Below, one piece after another: positions 19,700-28,718 of a stretch of 64,000 nucleotides of DNA. A program made the position numbers and the translations under genes. Within the stretch, counting starts at the first letter, position 1. Each line of letters starts with the position of its first letter. The notes below the pieces were generated by a model. That model was not told the DNA's origin. It was given only the letters and a program-made list of their open reading frames with translations, and did no database searches. This DNA comes from Anastrepha obliqua. Its lineage: Eukaryota > Arthropoda > Insecta > Diptera > Tephritidae. The DNA is taken from positions 36,850,001-36,914,000 of the forward strand of contig NC_072893.1 in NCBI RefSeq assembly GCF_027943255.1. The letters run 5' to 3'.

Positions 19700-19862
19700 T
19701 AATTCATTGTTGCAAGTCAAAACAAGATGATGTTTCAGACTATCGAACGAGAAGCACCACCGTTTTTTAGTTAAGATTGACTTGTAGGTTGAGAAGGAAC
19801 GTTCTACATCCACCGATGTAGCAACAGCAAATCTAAAAAATGTTATTTCACATGGTGTCAAT
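19700..19862 (-). pseudogene. hAT C-terminal dimerisation fragment
   Basis: An open minus-strand segment reads FFRFAVATSVDVERSFSTYK then KHHLVLTCNNELL followed by a stop. VERSFS and the L..HL.L.CN pattern are the hAT dimerisation domain. This is a different family from the intact element at 13.6-17.2 kb. No ends are visible. Confidence 0.7.
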
Positions 19863-20329
19863 GCTTTATATATTCATTTGAAGCGCTAGCTCGTGAATCT
19901 CTATTTAAAATATCATTAATTTCAAGCAAAGATCTATATCCAACATTCCGAGATAACACTTTTTGGGGTTTTCCAATTTATATTTTTATTTATTATTATA
20001 GGCAGATTTTTAAGTGTATGTACAGGCAAATATTTATTGTACAATGAAATATTAATAAATGATAGAAATGTCTCTTTTAGCTGCGAACGATATAATTAAA
20101 ACAACCGCGAAAGTTGTGACACACACACTTAGCAAAACACAACAATACTAAAGCAACGTATACACGCTACCTTTTGGTATCAACAATCCTTACGCCCAGC
20201 ACACACGCTGCGATTGTTGTATCAACGCGTTGTACAGTGCGTACATGCAATTACAGGCAATGCCCCACAACTGTGACCGCGCGCAGTAAAACAATATTTT
20301 AAGCTATTCCATTTTCAGATTTGCTAAAA
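19863..20329. other. Unassigned AT-rich spacer
   Basis: There is no ORF or repeat of known class. A GC-richer patch at 20180-20290 has no recognisable feature. Confidence 0.35.
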
Positions 20330-20900
20330 AAAGGCCTACCTCTTCCTCTCCTGCCACCAGCTGGTACCGCATCGAATACTCTCAGAGCCAGAGCATTTTC
20401 TATCCATTCAGACAACATGACCCAGCCAACGTAGCCGCTGGATCTTTAGTCGCTGCACTATGTCTAAAGCTCATACAACTCATTGTTCCATCGCTTACGA
20501 TACTCGCCTTCGTCAGCATGCAAAAGTCCAAAAATCTTCCACAGAATCTTTCTCTCAAACTCTCCAAGAAACGCCTAATCAAATATTGACATCGTCCAAG
20601 CTTCTGCGCTATATGATAGGACGGGCATGATGAGAGCCTTATAAAGTGTTAGCTTTGTTCATTAAGAGAGGGCTTTAGTACTCAATTGACAACTTAGTCC
20701 AAAGTAGCACTTATTGGTAAGAGAGAACGGAGAATGAATTTCAAGGCTGACATAATTATCGGTGTTAATGCTGGCTTCTAGCTAAACGAAGTCTCTTACA
20801 ACCTCATAACTGCTCTAGCCTACTGTTACCCTTTCTGGGTCTGCTTATTCTATTGCTTCTTGCTGTAAACTTTACTCGCTTGATTCTGTATTTGATTGAT
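20330..20900 (-). pseudogene. RTE-like LINE 3' end remnant
   Basis: In several frames the minus strand gives LTLYKALIMPVLSYSAEAWT, then LRERFCGRF, then KIQRLRWLGHVV and the glycine/arginine-rich PAGGRRGRG-like end. This is the region after the reverse transcriptase in RTE-type elements. Two more pieces of the same group are at 32.9-33.5 kb and 34.5-35.6 kb. Confidence 0.7.
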
Positions 20901-20933
20901 AAGACAAATTACTTTCTCTCCAGTGTAACAATA

Positions 20934-21658
20934 TTGGGTAGTCGAAAAAGTCTTTTCGTATTTCTAATCAAACTTCAACTCATTTTTTTTTATATTTATA
21001 ATCAGCTTTATTAAACCAAATATGTACCATTTTGGTCGACCACCTTTTGCCATTTTTCTTCTAGAGACATTATTCCATCAGTGTAAAACTTTTGTGGTTT
21101 CTCGGCGAAAAACTGCGGCAAGAAATTTTCACAGGCTTCTCTTGAACCCAACTTTACTCCATTAAGAGAGTTCTGCATTGACCGAAACAAATGGTAGTCC
21201 GATGGTGCAAGGCCAGGGCTATATGGTGGACGGTCCTGGTCAATCTTTTCCGTAATTTCATCGACTTTTTCAACGATAGGTCGACCGGAGCGAGGTGCAA
21301 CTTTCACATCGAAATTTCCAGAACGGAAGCGAGCGAACCATTGTTGTGCTACACGAACTGATACAGCATCGACTCCGTAAACTTCACAAATTTCATTGGT
21401 GGCTTGCGTGTCATTCTTCCCTTTTTTATACAAAAATTTCAAAATATAGCGAATTTCTTCATTATTTTCACTCATTTTTGAACAGGTATAACTTGTTTTC
21501 AACTTCTCCGAATTTAATTTTTTTTTGGTTAAATGAAGCTTAAAATGTCACCTTTCTAACACCATATGATATGACACAAGGTGATTGGTAGCACTGGAGA
21601 TAGATGACTCCAACGACATCTATTGACAAAATACGAAAAGACTTTTTCGACTACCCAA
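20934..21658 (-). mobile_element. Mariner deletion derivative with intact ends (725 bp)
   Basis: Terminal repeats TTGGGTAGTCGAAAAAGTCT on both sides are almost perfect over ~30 bp and flanked by TA. The transposase gene inside has lost its catalytic core in frame. A good substrate for a related transposase in trans is inferred from the intact ends. Confidence 0.93.
21011..21475 (-). CDS. Core-deleted mariner transposase ORF (154 aa)
   Basis: The start chosen is ATG 21475 (MSENNEEIRYILKFLYKKG); an in-frame ATG at 21502 adds nine residues. Residues 1-75 hold the first helix-turn-helix (QATNEICEVYGVDAVSVRVA, WFARFRSGNFDV, RSGRPIVEKVDEI). The next residues (DRPPYSPGLAPSDYHLF) are from just before the third catalytic position onward, followed by the normal C-terminus (EKWQKVVDQNGTYL). 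Both first catalytic aspartates are missing, so it cannot cut DNA, but the DNA-binding and C-terminal parts stay in one frame. It could bind element ends; whether it is expressed is unknown. Confidence 0.65.
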   Translation of the reverse strand: MSENNEEIRYILKFLYKKGKNDTQATNEICEVYGVDAVSVRVAQQWFARFRSGNFDVKVAPRSGRPIVEKVDEITEKIDQDRPPYSPGLAPSDYHLFRSMQNSLNGVKLGSREACENFLPQFFAEKPQKFYTDGIMSLEEKWQKVVDQNGTYLV

Positions 21659-22069
21659 TATTAATACAAGAACTGGGATTCTGTTCTTTCAATTGGTGTT
21701 TTTTTTTTAATTTTTTTTTTTTTGTATTTTTGGCAGTTGTTGTCTAATCTTTAACCCAGTTAAAATAAAAATTTAAAAAGTATCTTGTTTCATGACAATA
21801 TATAATTCGTGTTAATGGAAGTCGTAGTTTTCACAGAACAGCTATTGAAAGTTTAAAAAAAGGCATTTTTGACGTTTTTTTACTAAATTATCAAAGTTAA
21901 CTAACTTTTTTCTAGAACAAAAAATTTTTTTATACCGACATAAGAGAAGTTTTCTGAAAAAAAATTTTGTCACCTACATTTTAAGCTTAAGTTTGTCTGA
22001 ATCGACAAAAAATTGTAGAAGTTATGACCCATAAGGTCAACACATGTGATTTTGCAACTTTTGACATGG
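21659..22069. other. AT-rich 3' region, probably part of the next pseudogene
   Basis: No ORF. It is low in complexity with poly-T runs. By position it may be the 3' flank of the minus-strand pseudogene that follows. Confidence 0.35.
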
Positions 22070-23100
22070 CTATGTTTGAGATCGAAAATACGCTTTCACT
22101 CTCAAACTTCTTCTTTTATGTTGCACGGAATCTTCACATAGTTGCATCCAGCAGCAGTCGCTCATCCTTCCTTGATCTAAAAAGCCCTTATAACGCTTTT
22201 CAATCGTAGCAATATCTTGATGAAATCGCTCGCCTTGTTCATCACTTTCAGCCACCAAATTCGGAGGAAAAAAATCCAAATGACTGTGAAGTAGGTGCAT
22301 TTTTTACGACATGCGAGCACCTGTTAACAAAAACAAAGTTAATTCTAAATTTTCCTATAATTTTCCAATCAATGCATATGATAAATTTATTTTGGAGTAT
22401 GTACGTTTTACAATACTAGCCAATAGTTTTAAAGTATTTCATCATTGTATGAATCAATTGACGGTCGTTGTTGCTCCTGTTGTTTCCTAAGGATCCATGA
22501 ACAACTTTTTGGAAAGCTTTCCAAGCTTAAGCTTCGGAACTGTCACGGCATTGTTGAGATTCTGTGTCCGTAAACAATTTCTTTATCTGTGGACCGACGA
22601 ATATACCCGCTTTGATTTTCTCTATAGACAATCTTGGGAACTTGGTTTTCAAGTATTTAAGGGCTGTGTTTTCCGGTTTTTTTGCCAAAGCTTTCACAAA
22701 ATTCTTCATTAGTGCTTTCAAGTGCTTTTTTGATAACGTTGTTCTTTCCCACGACATGCTGCGCACGCTTCGGCCAAACTTGTTGAGTGAAATGTTTGTC
22801 ATCCGCTCTGCTATCCCAAAGACACAAAAAACAACTGTATTTGGTATAGCTACCCTGCAGACCAGTCAGTACAGCGACAACTTTCAAGTCACAGCATATT
22901 TTCCAGGTATAGGTACGAACTGTAGTCAATTATTTGAAGTAGCTCTTTCATTGTCTCATAAGTTTCTTTGCCATTCGTAGAATGAGCAACGGAGATCGAT
23001 GGCTTCTTGTTGCCTTTGTGCAGTAAGACAGCCCTAACACTATACTTGGTACAAAAACCTTGCTATTGCACAAAAAACAGGTTTTTTGGGAATATCTCGA
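22070..23100 (-). pseudogene. Conserved unassigned arthropod repeat-type gene, multi-frame remnant
   Basis: Ordered minus-strand pieces in shifting frames: LLHKGNKKPSISVAHS then ETYETMKELLQ (~23.0 kb), WKICCDLKVVAVLTGLQ then YTKYSCFLCLWDSRA (22.93-22.8 kb), LKALMKNFVKAL then KFPRLSIEKIKAGIFVGPQI (22.75-22.55 kb), AWKAFQKVVHG then MHLLHSHLDFFPPNL and DEQGERFHQDIATIEKRYKG (22.3-22.2 kb), ending CCWMQL. I recognise these motifs as a widespread uncharacterised arthropod/invertebrate protein family found in many dispersed copies. C-x2-C and H-S-H-x-D patterns suggest metal binding. I do not know its catalytic class. At least four frameshifts. Confidence 0.55.
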
Positions 23101-25379
23101 AAACCGTTCTTTGAAAAAAAAAAAATAAAAGTCATTTTTGGTTTCAACGACCTCAATTAGTCTAAAGAACACTTTTTGGTCAAGGACCATTTTTGAAACT
23201 GAAAATTTGTGAACTAGTGTATTTGCAAAACTGATTGAAAACAAATTGAAGATGATTTTATATTTTTTTCATTACACTTAGAGTCTCCTTAAAAGCAAAT
23301 AGTGTTTCTTTCCTTTTTCCAGTAATTTTTTGCATTGATCTTTGTACACGCAGCAAAAATGCACAAGCTGGAGTAGAATTCGCTATTGCGTAGTATATTT
23401 CTAAAGAGAATACATATAACATTGAACAGTATTTTTTTTTCATTAAAAAACAATGATAAATCAGCACACGGAATTGCTTTGAATTTATTTTTTTTAAAAC
23501 TCAAAAGTAGCGTCACTTAAAGCACTGTAACTTGTAAACAAATGGTCGGATTAACATATGATTTTGACAGTAAGCCTAAAAAGGTTGCCAACTTTCGAAA
23601 AAAATATTGATTTAGTACTATTGCCGCCATCTATGTGTCAGTCACACACATTATTGAATGAAGTGTTAAGTACAGGAAAACACATTTCTATATTTACCCC
23701 ACTTTTCGCTCCTGCTTGACAGGCGTGCTCCGATGTAAAATTGAAAAAATTACCCCAGTTATATGAAATCTCACGATTGTATGCTTCAAATAATAACGCA
23801 ACAGACAAGGGCAGTGAGGCAAAGCTTGATGAAAAGAGGGGTACACATAAATTACATTATAGTAAATGACATTAAACGCACTTCATATCCTAATACAGAT
23901 CGTATAAAGCAATAACGTTGACTTATTCCAAACAAGAATAAAAAAGAAAAATAAAGAACATAAGAACTAACTATTCCAAACATTGAGACATCAAAGTAAT
24001 CTTTCACAATCTTAAATACCGCTTTTGGATAGACTAACTTTCTACCGGCTTTCACTATTTATTAAAATATTACTAACCACTTGGTTGCTAACCGTTTTAG
24101 ACCTAAAAAATTCGATGCCTTTACAGAAAAAATAAGAGAATAAGTCATCGGTCGCTGGGCAGGAACCATATTATGCGAAGAACGAGTTATTCAAAATTTT
24201 TTTACTCATAACATTTGCTTTATTATCATAAAAGAAACGAATGAAACAACGGAAATCTGGAATCCGCTCAATTCTGATAAGCGACGAAGAACTTGTATGT
24301 AAAAGTAAAGTAAAACTGGATGCATTCTTGGGAACTCTTCTTGCAGCTCGTGTTACATGAATGAAATGAACAAAAAAAAAAAAACAATCCTGCTTGTCCT
24401 ACTTTTTCATCATATTTTAGATTTCACAGTAGTTTGGTGCCAATTTGCAGTTATATGCCGAAAAAGAACTTTTGGTCGGCGTGGAAAGATTTGCTATTTT
24501 TGCACGAAGGTGAATTCCCATGAGGTAGTATCACTAGATCAGCTGATTTGTTTGTTTTTTTGTTTTTTTTGCTTTTGTTTTCTGTTGTTTAAATGTCGAT
24601 GTCATCTGCTTTGTTTATATTCTGATAGAAATTCGTGGAAATCAATCAACAGATTTTGACATTAAAACCCCCAAATTGCAAAAACAAAATACATGTAATT
24701 GTTTTTTTTTTTGCATTACTGTAATAACCTTGCACGAATTCGCCTTGGCGCAGGCGCTTTATGTCAACAAAATTCCAAAGTCAGCTTCAGTTAGCTGTTT
24801 CTTTTTATGAGGCGTTTAAGCGAAAACCACAAAAAGGGTTAAAGCAAACTGGAAAATTAGGAATAGTTTATCGTCCGCGTTGGTAAAACGCACTTTCTGG
24901 GCTAGATGAGAAGATTCGTCACTAAGATTTTTGTACTAAACTATAAAGAAAGTTCTTATTCACTCTCATAAGTGCTACAAAAATGTCTTGCACCACTTCC
25001 GCATTTCTTCACAAACTATTTATGTACTCGTATATGTTACAAGTTATGAATTTATGCTACCGAAAAAAATAAAATATAATAAATAACTAAAAAGCAGAAC
25101 TATTCAAATCCTTAATATAAGTAATAGATACAAACTAATGATTTTTCCAACATTTTTTAAAGAAATCTGCAAACATTCCTTAATGTTGGTGAAAATTATA
25201 ACACCGAAAATAACGCAATAGTCATATAAATAAGTTATAACTTCACAAAAAATTGCTTACATAGCCAGAAGAGCAAATCACGTTTGTGCACCTCAACAAA
25301 TAGACACAAACATACCCGTTCTATGCTAAGAAAAAAAAAAGGAAAAAAGGAAGCTACAAATTTCTTACTGTTAGGCAAA
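23101..25379. other. Long unassigned AT-rich stretch
   Basis: Short open frames only (for example around 23258-23516, 23852-24055, 24357-24659). None shows a domain, codon-like composition or splice structure that I recognise. Part of 23.1-23.25 kb may be the 5' end of the preceding pseudogene. Confidence 0.4.
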
Positions 25380-26522
25380 TTGTAATGCACCTGCACCACT
25401 GGTGCGAATATATTAACGTTATTAAAACACAAACTCACTTCTCGGTGTCTGCGAAATAACTCAACTCCTTTATTCAAATTTATTTACAGTAAACCTTATT
25501 TATCTAAAGCTTACATCTAACGAAATCTCTTAAAGTTCTACTCTTACTCTAATTTCTCTTATTGCTAAATTTAAGATTAATATTTAAACATGTAAGTTAA
25601 TATGTTTGTGTATGTAAGTATGTACGTATGTAGATATGTATTCAGGTATTTATGTGTTATACATATATGTAGGTATGTATCTTATGTTACACCTCCACCC
25701 GTAGACTAAGCAGTCCCTGCTTGTTCAAAATGAACTTATTTAAGGTAAATGTTTAATCATATTTTTTATATTGGTACCTCCTCGAGCAATGGTCAGATGG
25801 ATTCTCTACTGTTAACTTGATTAGCTCTCCCAAATTCACTGCAACTAGTTTTGCAAGACGCTTGTAGGTTATTAAAGAATCGTGCAATAAGCTCACCTCT
25901 CTTATATATTGCTCATGGGGACTTAATCTGGCAACGCCTGTCAAAGATCTATCCAAATTTTCCTCTTCTATTTGGTTGGATAGTATTGATCTAATCCTCC
26001 TACCAAAAGAAAGAGAACTAGTTGGATCAAATGCTGGGATTACAGATTTATCTAGTGGATCGAATATTGCCAACTTCCTCTCTCTCATTCTATCAGATAT
26101 AAAACCTTTACTGACTGTAATGTTAGTTCCTCCAATATCTGAATAATCGTTATTTGGTACCTCATTATTATTCAGATCATCTGATGTCGCAACTAAATCG
26201 TTGTAAACTTTCTCAACATCTTCTCTATCTAATATTGATAAACCAGTGTCCTCAGGTGTAAGATGGTAACAAGTTTTGACTTCAGAACTTATTAGTGTGT
26301 TGTTCTCATACCTTACAATGTAAAGATGTTGGGTTATATTGATCGAATGAGACGATGGAATATGGATTGTAGAATTTAACCAAACATTAGTCCCGTTATA
26401 TCTGAACACTAAAGGAATTTCTGAGTAAGGAGAGTCAACTAGAATATATTTGGTTGATATGTAGATATGTATTCAGGTATTTATGTATTATACATATATG
26501 TAGGTATGTATCTTATGTTACA
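25380..26522 (-). mobile_element. LTR retrotransposon deletion copy: truncated 5' LTR, env-like end, 3' LTR
   Basis: A ~63-bp repeat (TGTAACATAAGATACATACC on the minus strand) occurs at 26522-26460 and 25691-25629. At the second copy it follows a purine tract GGGTGGAGG, so 25691 is the start of the 3' LTR, which runs left to about 25380 and contains a polyadenylation signal (AATAAAGGAG near 25470). The first copy is the start of the 5' LTR, cut after 63 bp and joined to the end of an env-like ORF. Gag and pol are deleted. The group could be BEL/roo-like or gypsy-like; I cannot decide. Confidence 0.65.
25753..26409 (-). pseudogene. Env-like ORF 3' part (218 codons)
   Basis: The frame is open from 26409 to the stop near the purine tract. 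It holds several N-X-S/T sites (NGTN, NSTI, NITQ, NNTL) as in an extracellular glycoprotein, then a central acidic/Asn-rich part and a C-terminus with a hydrophobic LAKLVAVNLGELIKL. Its place between pol (missing) and the 3' LTR is where env genes lie. The N-terminal half is deleted. No close family recognised. Confidence 0.45.
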
Positions 26523-26539
26523 ATATCAACCTATTAGCG

Positions 26540-28715
26540 TAAATGTATACTAAGGATGTCCTTATTTCTAATTTAAGAACGTATGCTTTATTATACATAT
26601 AAAATTACATTAAATTTCGTAGTTAAATCAATGCTTTGGTAGTTGAAAAATGTACAAAAAAATGCTTCTTAGTTAAACCAATATTTTGGTATTAAAAACA
26701 AAAATGTTTTAGTTAAGCAAATAATTTGGTACTTGAAAAATTAAAAAAAAATGTTTATAGTTAATCCAATACAAAAAACAAAAGTTTTTTTTTATATTGT
26801 AGTTAAACCAATACTTACTTTGGTAGTTGAAAAATCTCAAAAAACAGGATATTTTCGTACATCTAATTGGTGAAGCTAATAAAATCAAAAAACAATTGGA
26901 AGCTATAAAAATCAAAAAACTATTGCAAAGGATTATAAAATTTATAAAATTTGATACAAATTTTTCGATTTATACAAGGTGGCACAAAATTAATATACTA
27001 GGGATGCCCTTATTTCTAATTTAAGAATTTATACATACTTTATTATACATATAAAATTACAATAAACAATTTTTTATCTGTATATTAGTAGCAACTTGGT
27101 AAAAATTCAGTCGTTCACAGTTTTTTTTGTTTGCGTTTACGAACTTGAAAAAAAAAATTTAAACCAATGCTTTGGTAGTTGAAAAATGAAAAAGTTTTCT
27201 TAGTTGAACCAATACTTTGGTATTTAAAAGAAATAAAAAATGTCTTAGTCAAACCAATAAGTTGAAAAATCAAAAAAAAAAAACAAGAAAAAAAGGAAAT
27301 ATGTTGAAAAATCAAAAAAAAAAAAAAAAAATTTGAGTTTTTCAATTCAAAAAAATTTCAATTTTTCAATTTTTTTTATAGTTAAACCAATACTTACTTT
27401 GGTAGTTGAAAAATCACAAATTTTCCGATTTATACAAGGTGGTGCACCCTATCATAAGATTTTTATTTTTTGCAAATAGCGTCGTACGTCAACCATATTT
27501 GACACTTATGAAATAGACAGCTGCAGTATACACACAGAGAATCAATGGAGCGCGTAAAGGTCAAAGTAAATATTTCCATCATTTTAAATTTTTTTTTGGT
27601 AAAAACTTATTTTTTAGTAAATTTTATTTTAGTAAAAAAATTATGTTTTAGTAAAAAAATTATTTTTTAGTAAAAACTAATTTTATATTTTTTAGTAAAA
27701 AAATTATGTTTTAGTAAAAAAATTATTTTTTAGTTTTTAGTAAAAATAAAAACTAATTTTCTATTTTTTAGTAAAAAAATTACGTTTGAGCAAAAAAATT
27801 ATTTTTTAGTTTTTAGTAAAAAAAAAAAAATATTTTTTTACTTTTTAGTGAAAAAAATTTTTAGTAAAAAAATTATTTTTAGTACTTACAAAATTTGTTT
27901 TTAGTTAAAAAACTATTTTTTAGTGAAAAATAAGATTGGATGATTAATTTTGCGCCGTTTTAGTAAAAATAAAAACTAATTTTCTAATATATTTTTTAGT
28001 AAAAAAATTATGTTTTAGTAAAAAAATTATTTTTTAGTTTTTAGTAAAAATAAAAACTAATTTTCTATTTTTTAGTAAAAAAATTACGTTTGAGCAAAAA
28101 AATTATTTTTTAGTTTTTAGTAAAAAAAAAAAAATATTTTTTTACTTTTTAGTGAAAAAAATTTTTAGTAAAAAAATTATTTTTAGTACAAAATTTGTTT
28201 TTAGTTAAAAAACTATTTTTTAGCGAAAAATAAGATTGGATGATTAATTTTGCGCCGTCTCCTATTACCAAATATAAGATCAAGCTTTTTTTAAAGCTAT
28301 TTTTCAGTCTTCTTTTGACCGAAATTCAAAATTTTTATAACCGTAATTTTTTTCAGTTAAAAAACTATTTTTTAGTAAAAAATGTAATCAAAAATAAAAT
28401 TGGATTATTAATTTTGCGCCGTCTCCTATTAGCAACTATAAGATCAAGTTTTATTTATTTTGCAGGCTTGTTTTACCGAAATTGCAAATTTTTATAACCG
28501 TAATTTATTTTCTGTTAAAAAACTATTTTTTAGTGAAAAATGTAATTAAAAATAAAATTGAATGATTAATTTTGCGCCGCCACCTATTAGCAACTATGAG
28601 ATCAAGTATATTTTAAAGCTGTTTTTCGGCGTTTTTTTTATCAAAATTCAAAATTTGTATAACCGTAATATTACAAAATAAGTAATATAATTTCTTTCGT
28701 TGTTATTTTAGAATT
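26540..28715. repeat. Complex low-complexity tandem array
   Basis: Two blocks. At 26540-27470, repeated phrases (TTGGTAGTTGAAAAA, TAAACCAATACTTACTTTGG) and a ~75-bp direct repeat (GGATGTCCTTATTTCTAATT at 26554 and its near copy at 27002). At 27580-28690, (TTTTTAGTAAAAAAATTA)n with a higher-order unit of ~265-300 bp (about 27690-27957 and 27965-28256) that ends in GATGATTAATTTTGCGCCG. That phrase recurs at about 28400 and 28560, followed by CTATTAGCAACTATNAGATC. No coding content. Confidence 0.75.
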
Positions 28716-28718
28716 TAA

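Noticed and set aside
26827..28497. Lysine- and phenylalanine-rich open frames in the 26.8-28.5 kb array
   Set aside because: Low-complexity TTTTTAGTAAAAA repeats produce them; there is no domain and no start context.
26540..28715. CRISPR array
   Set aside because: Repeats are low-complexity and degenerate, without regular spacers, in a eukaryotic genome.
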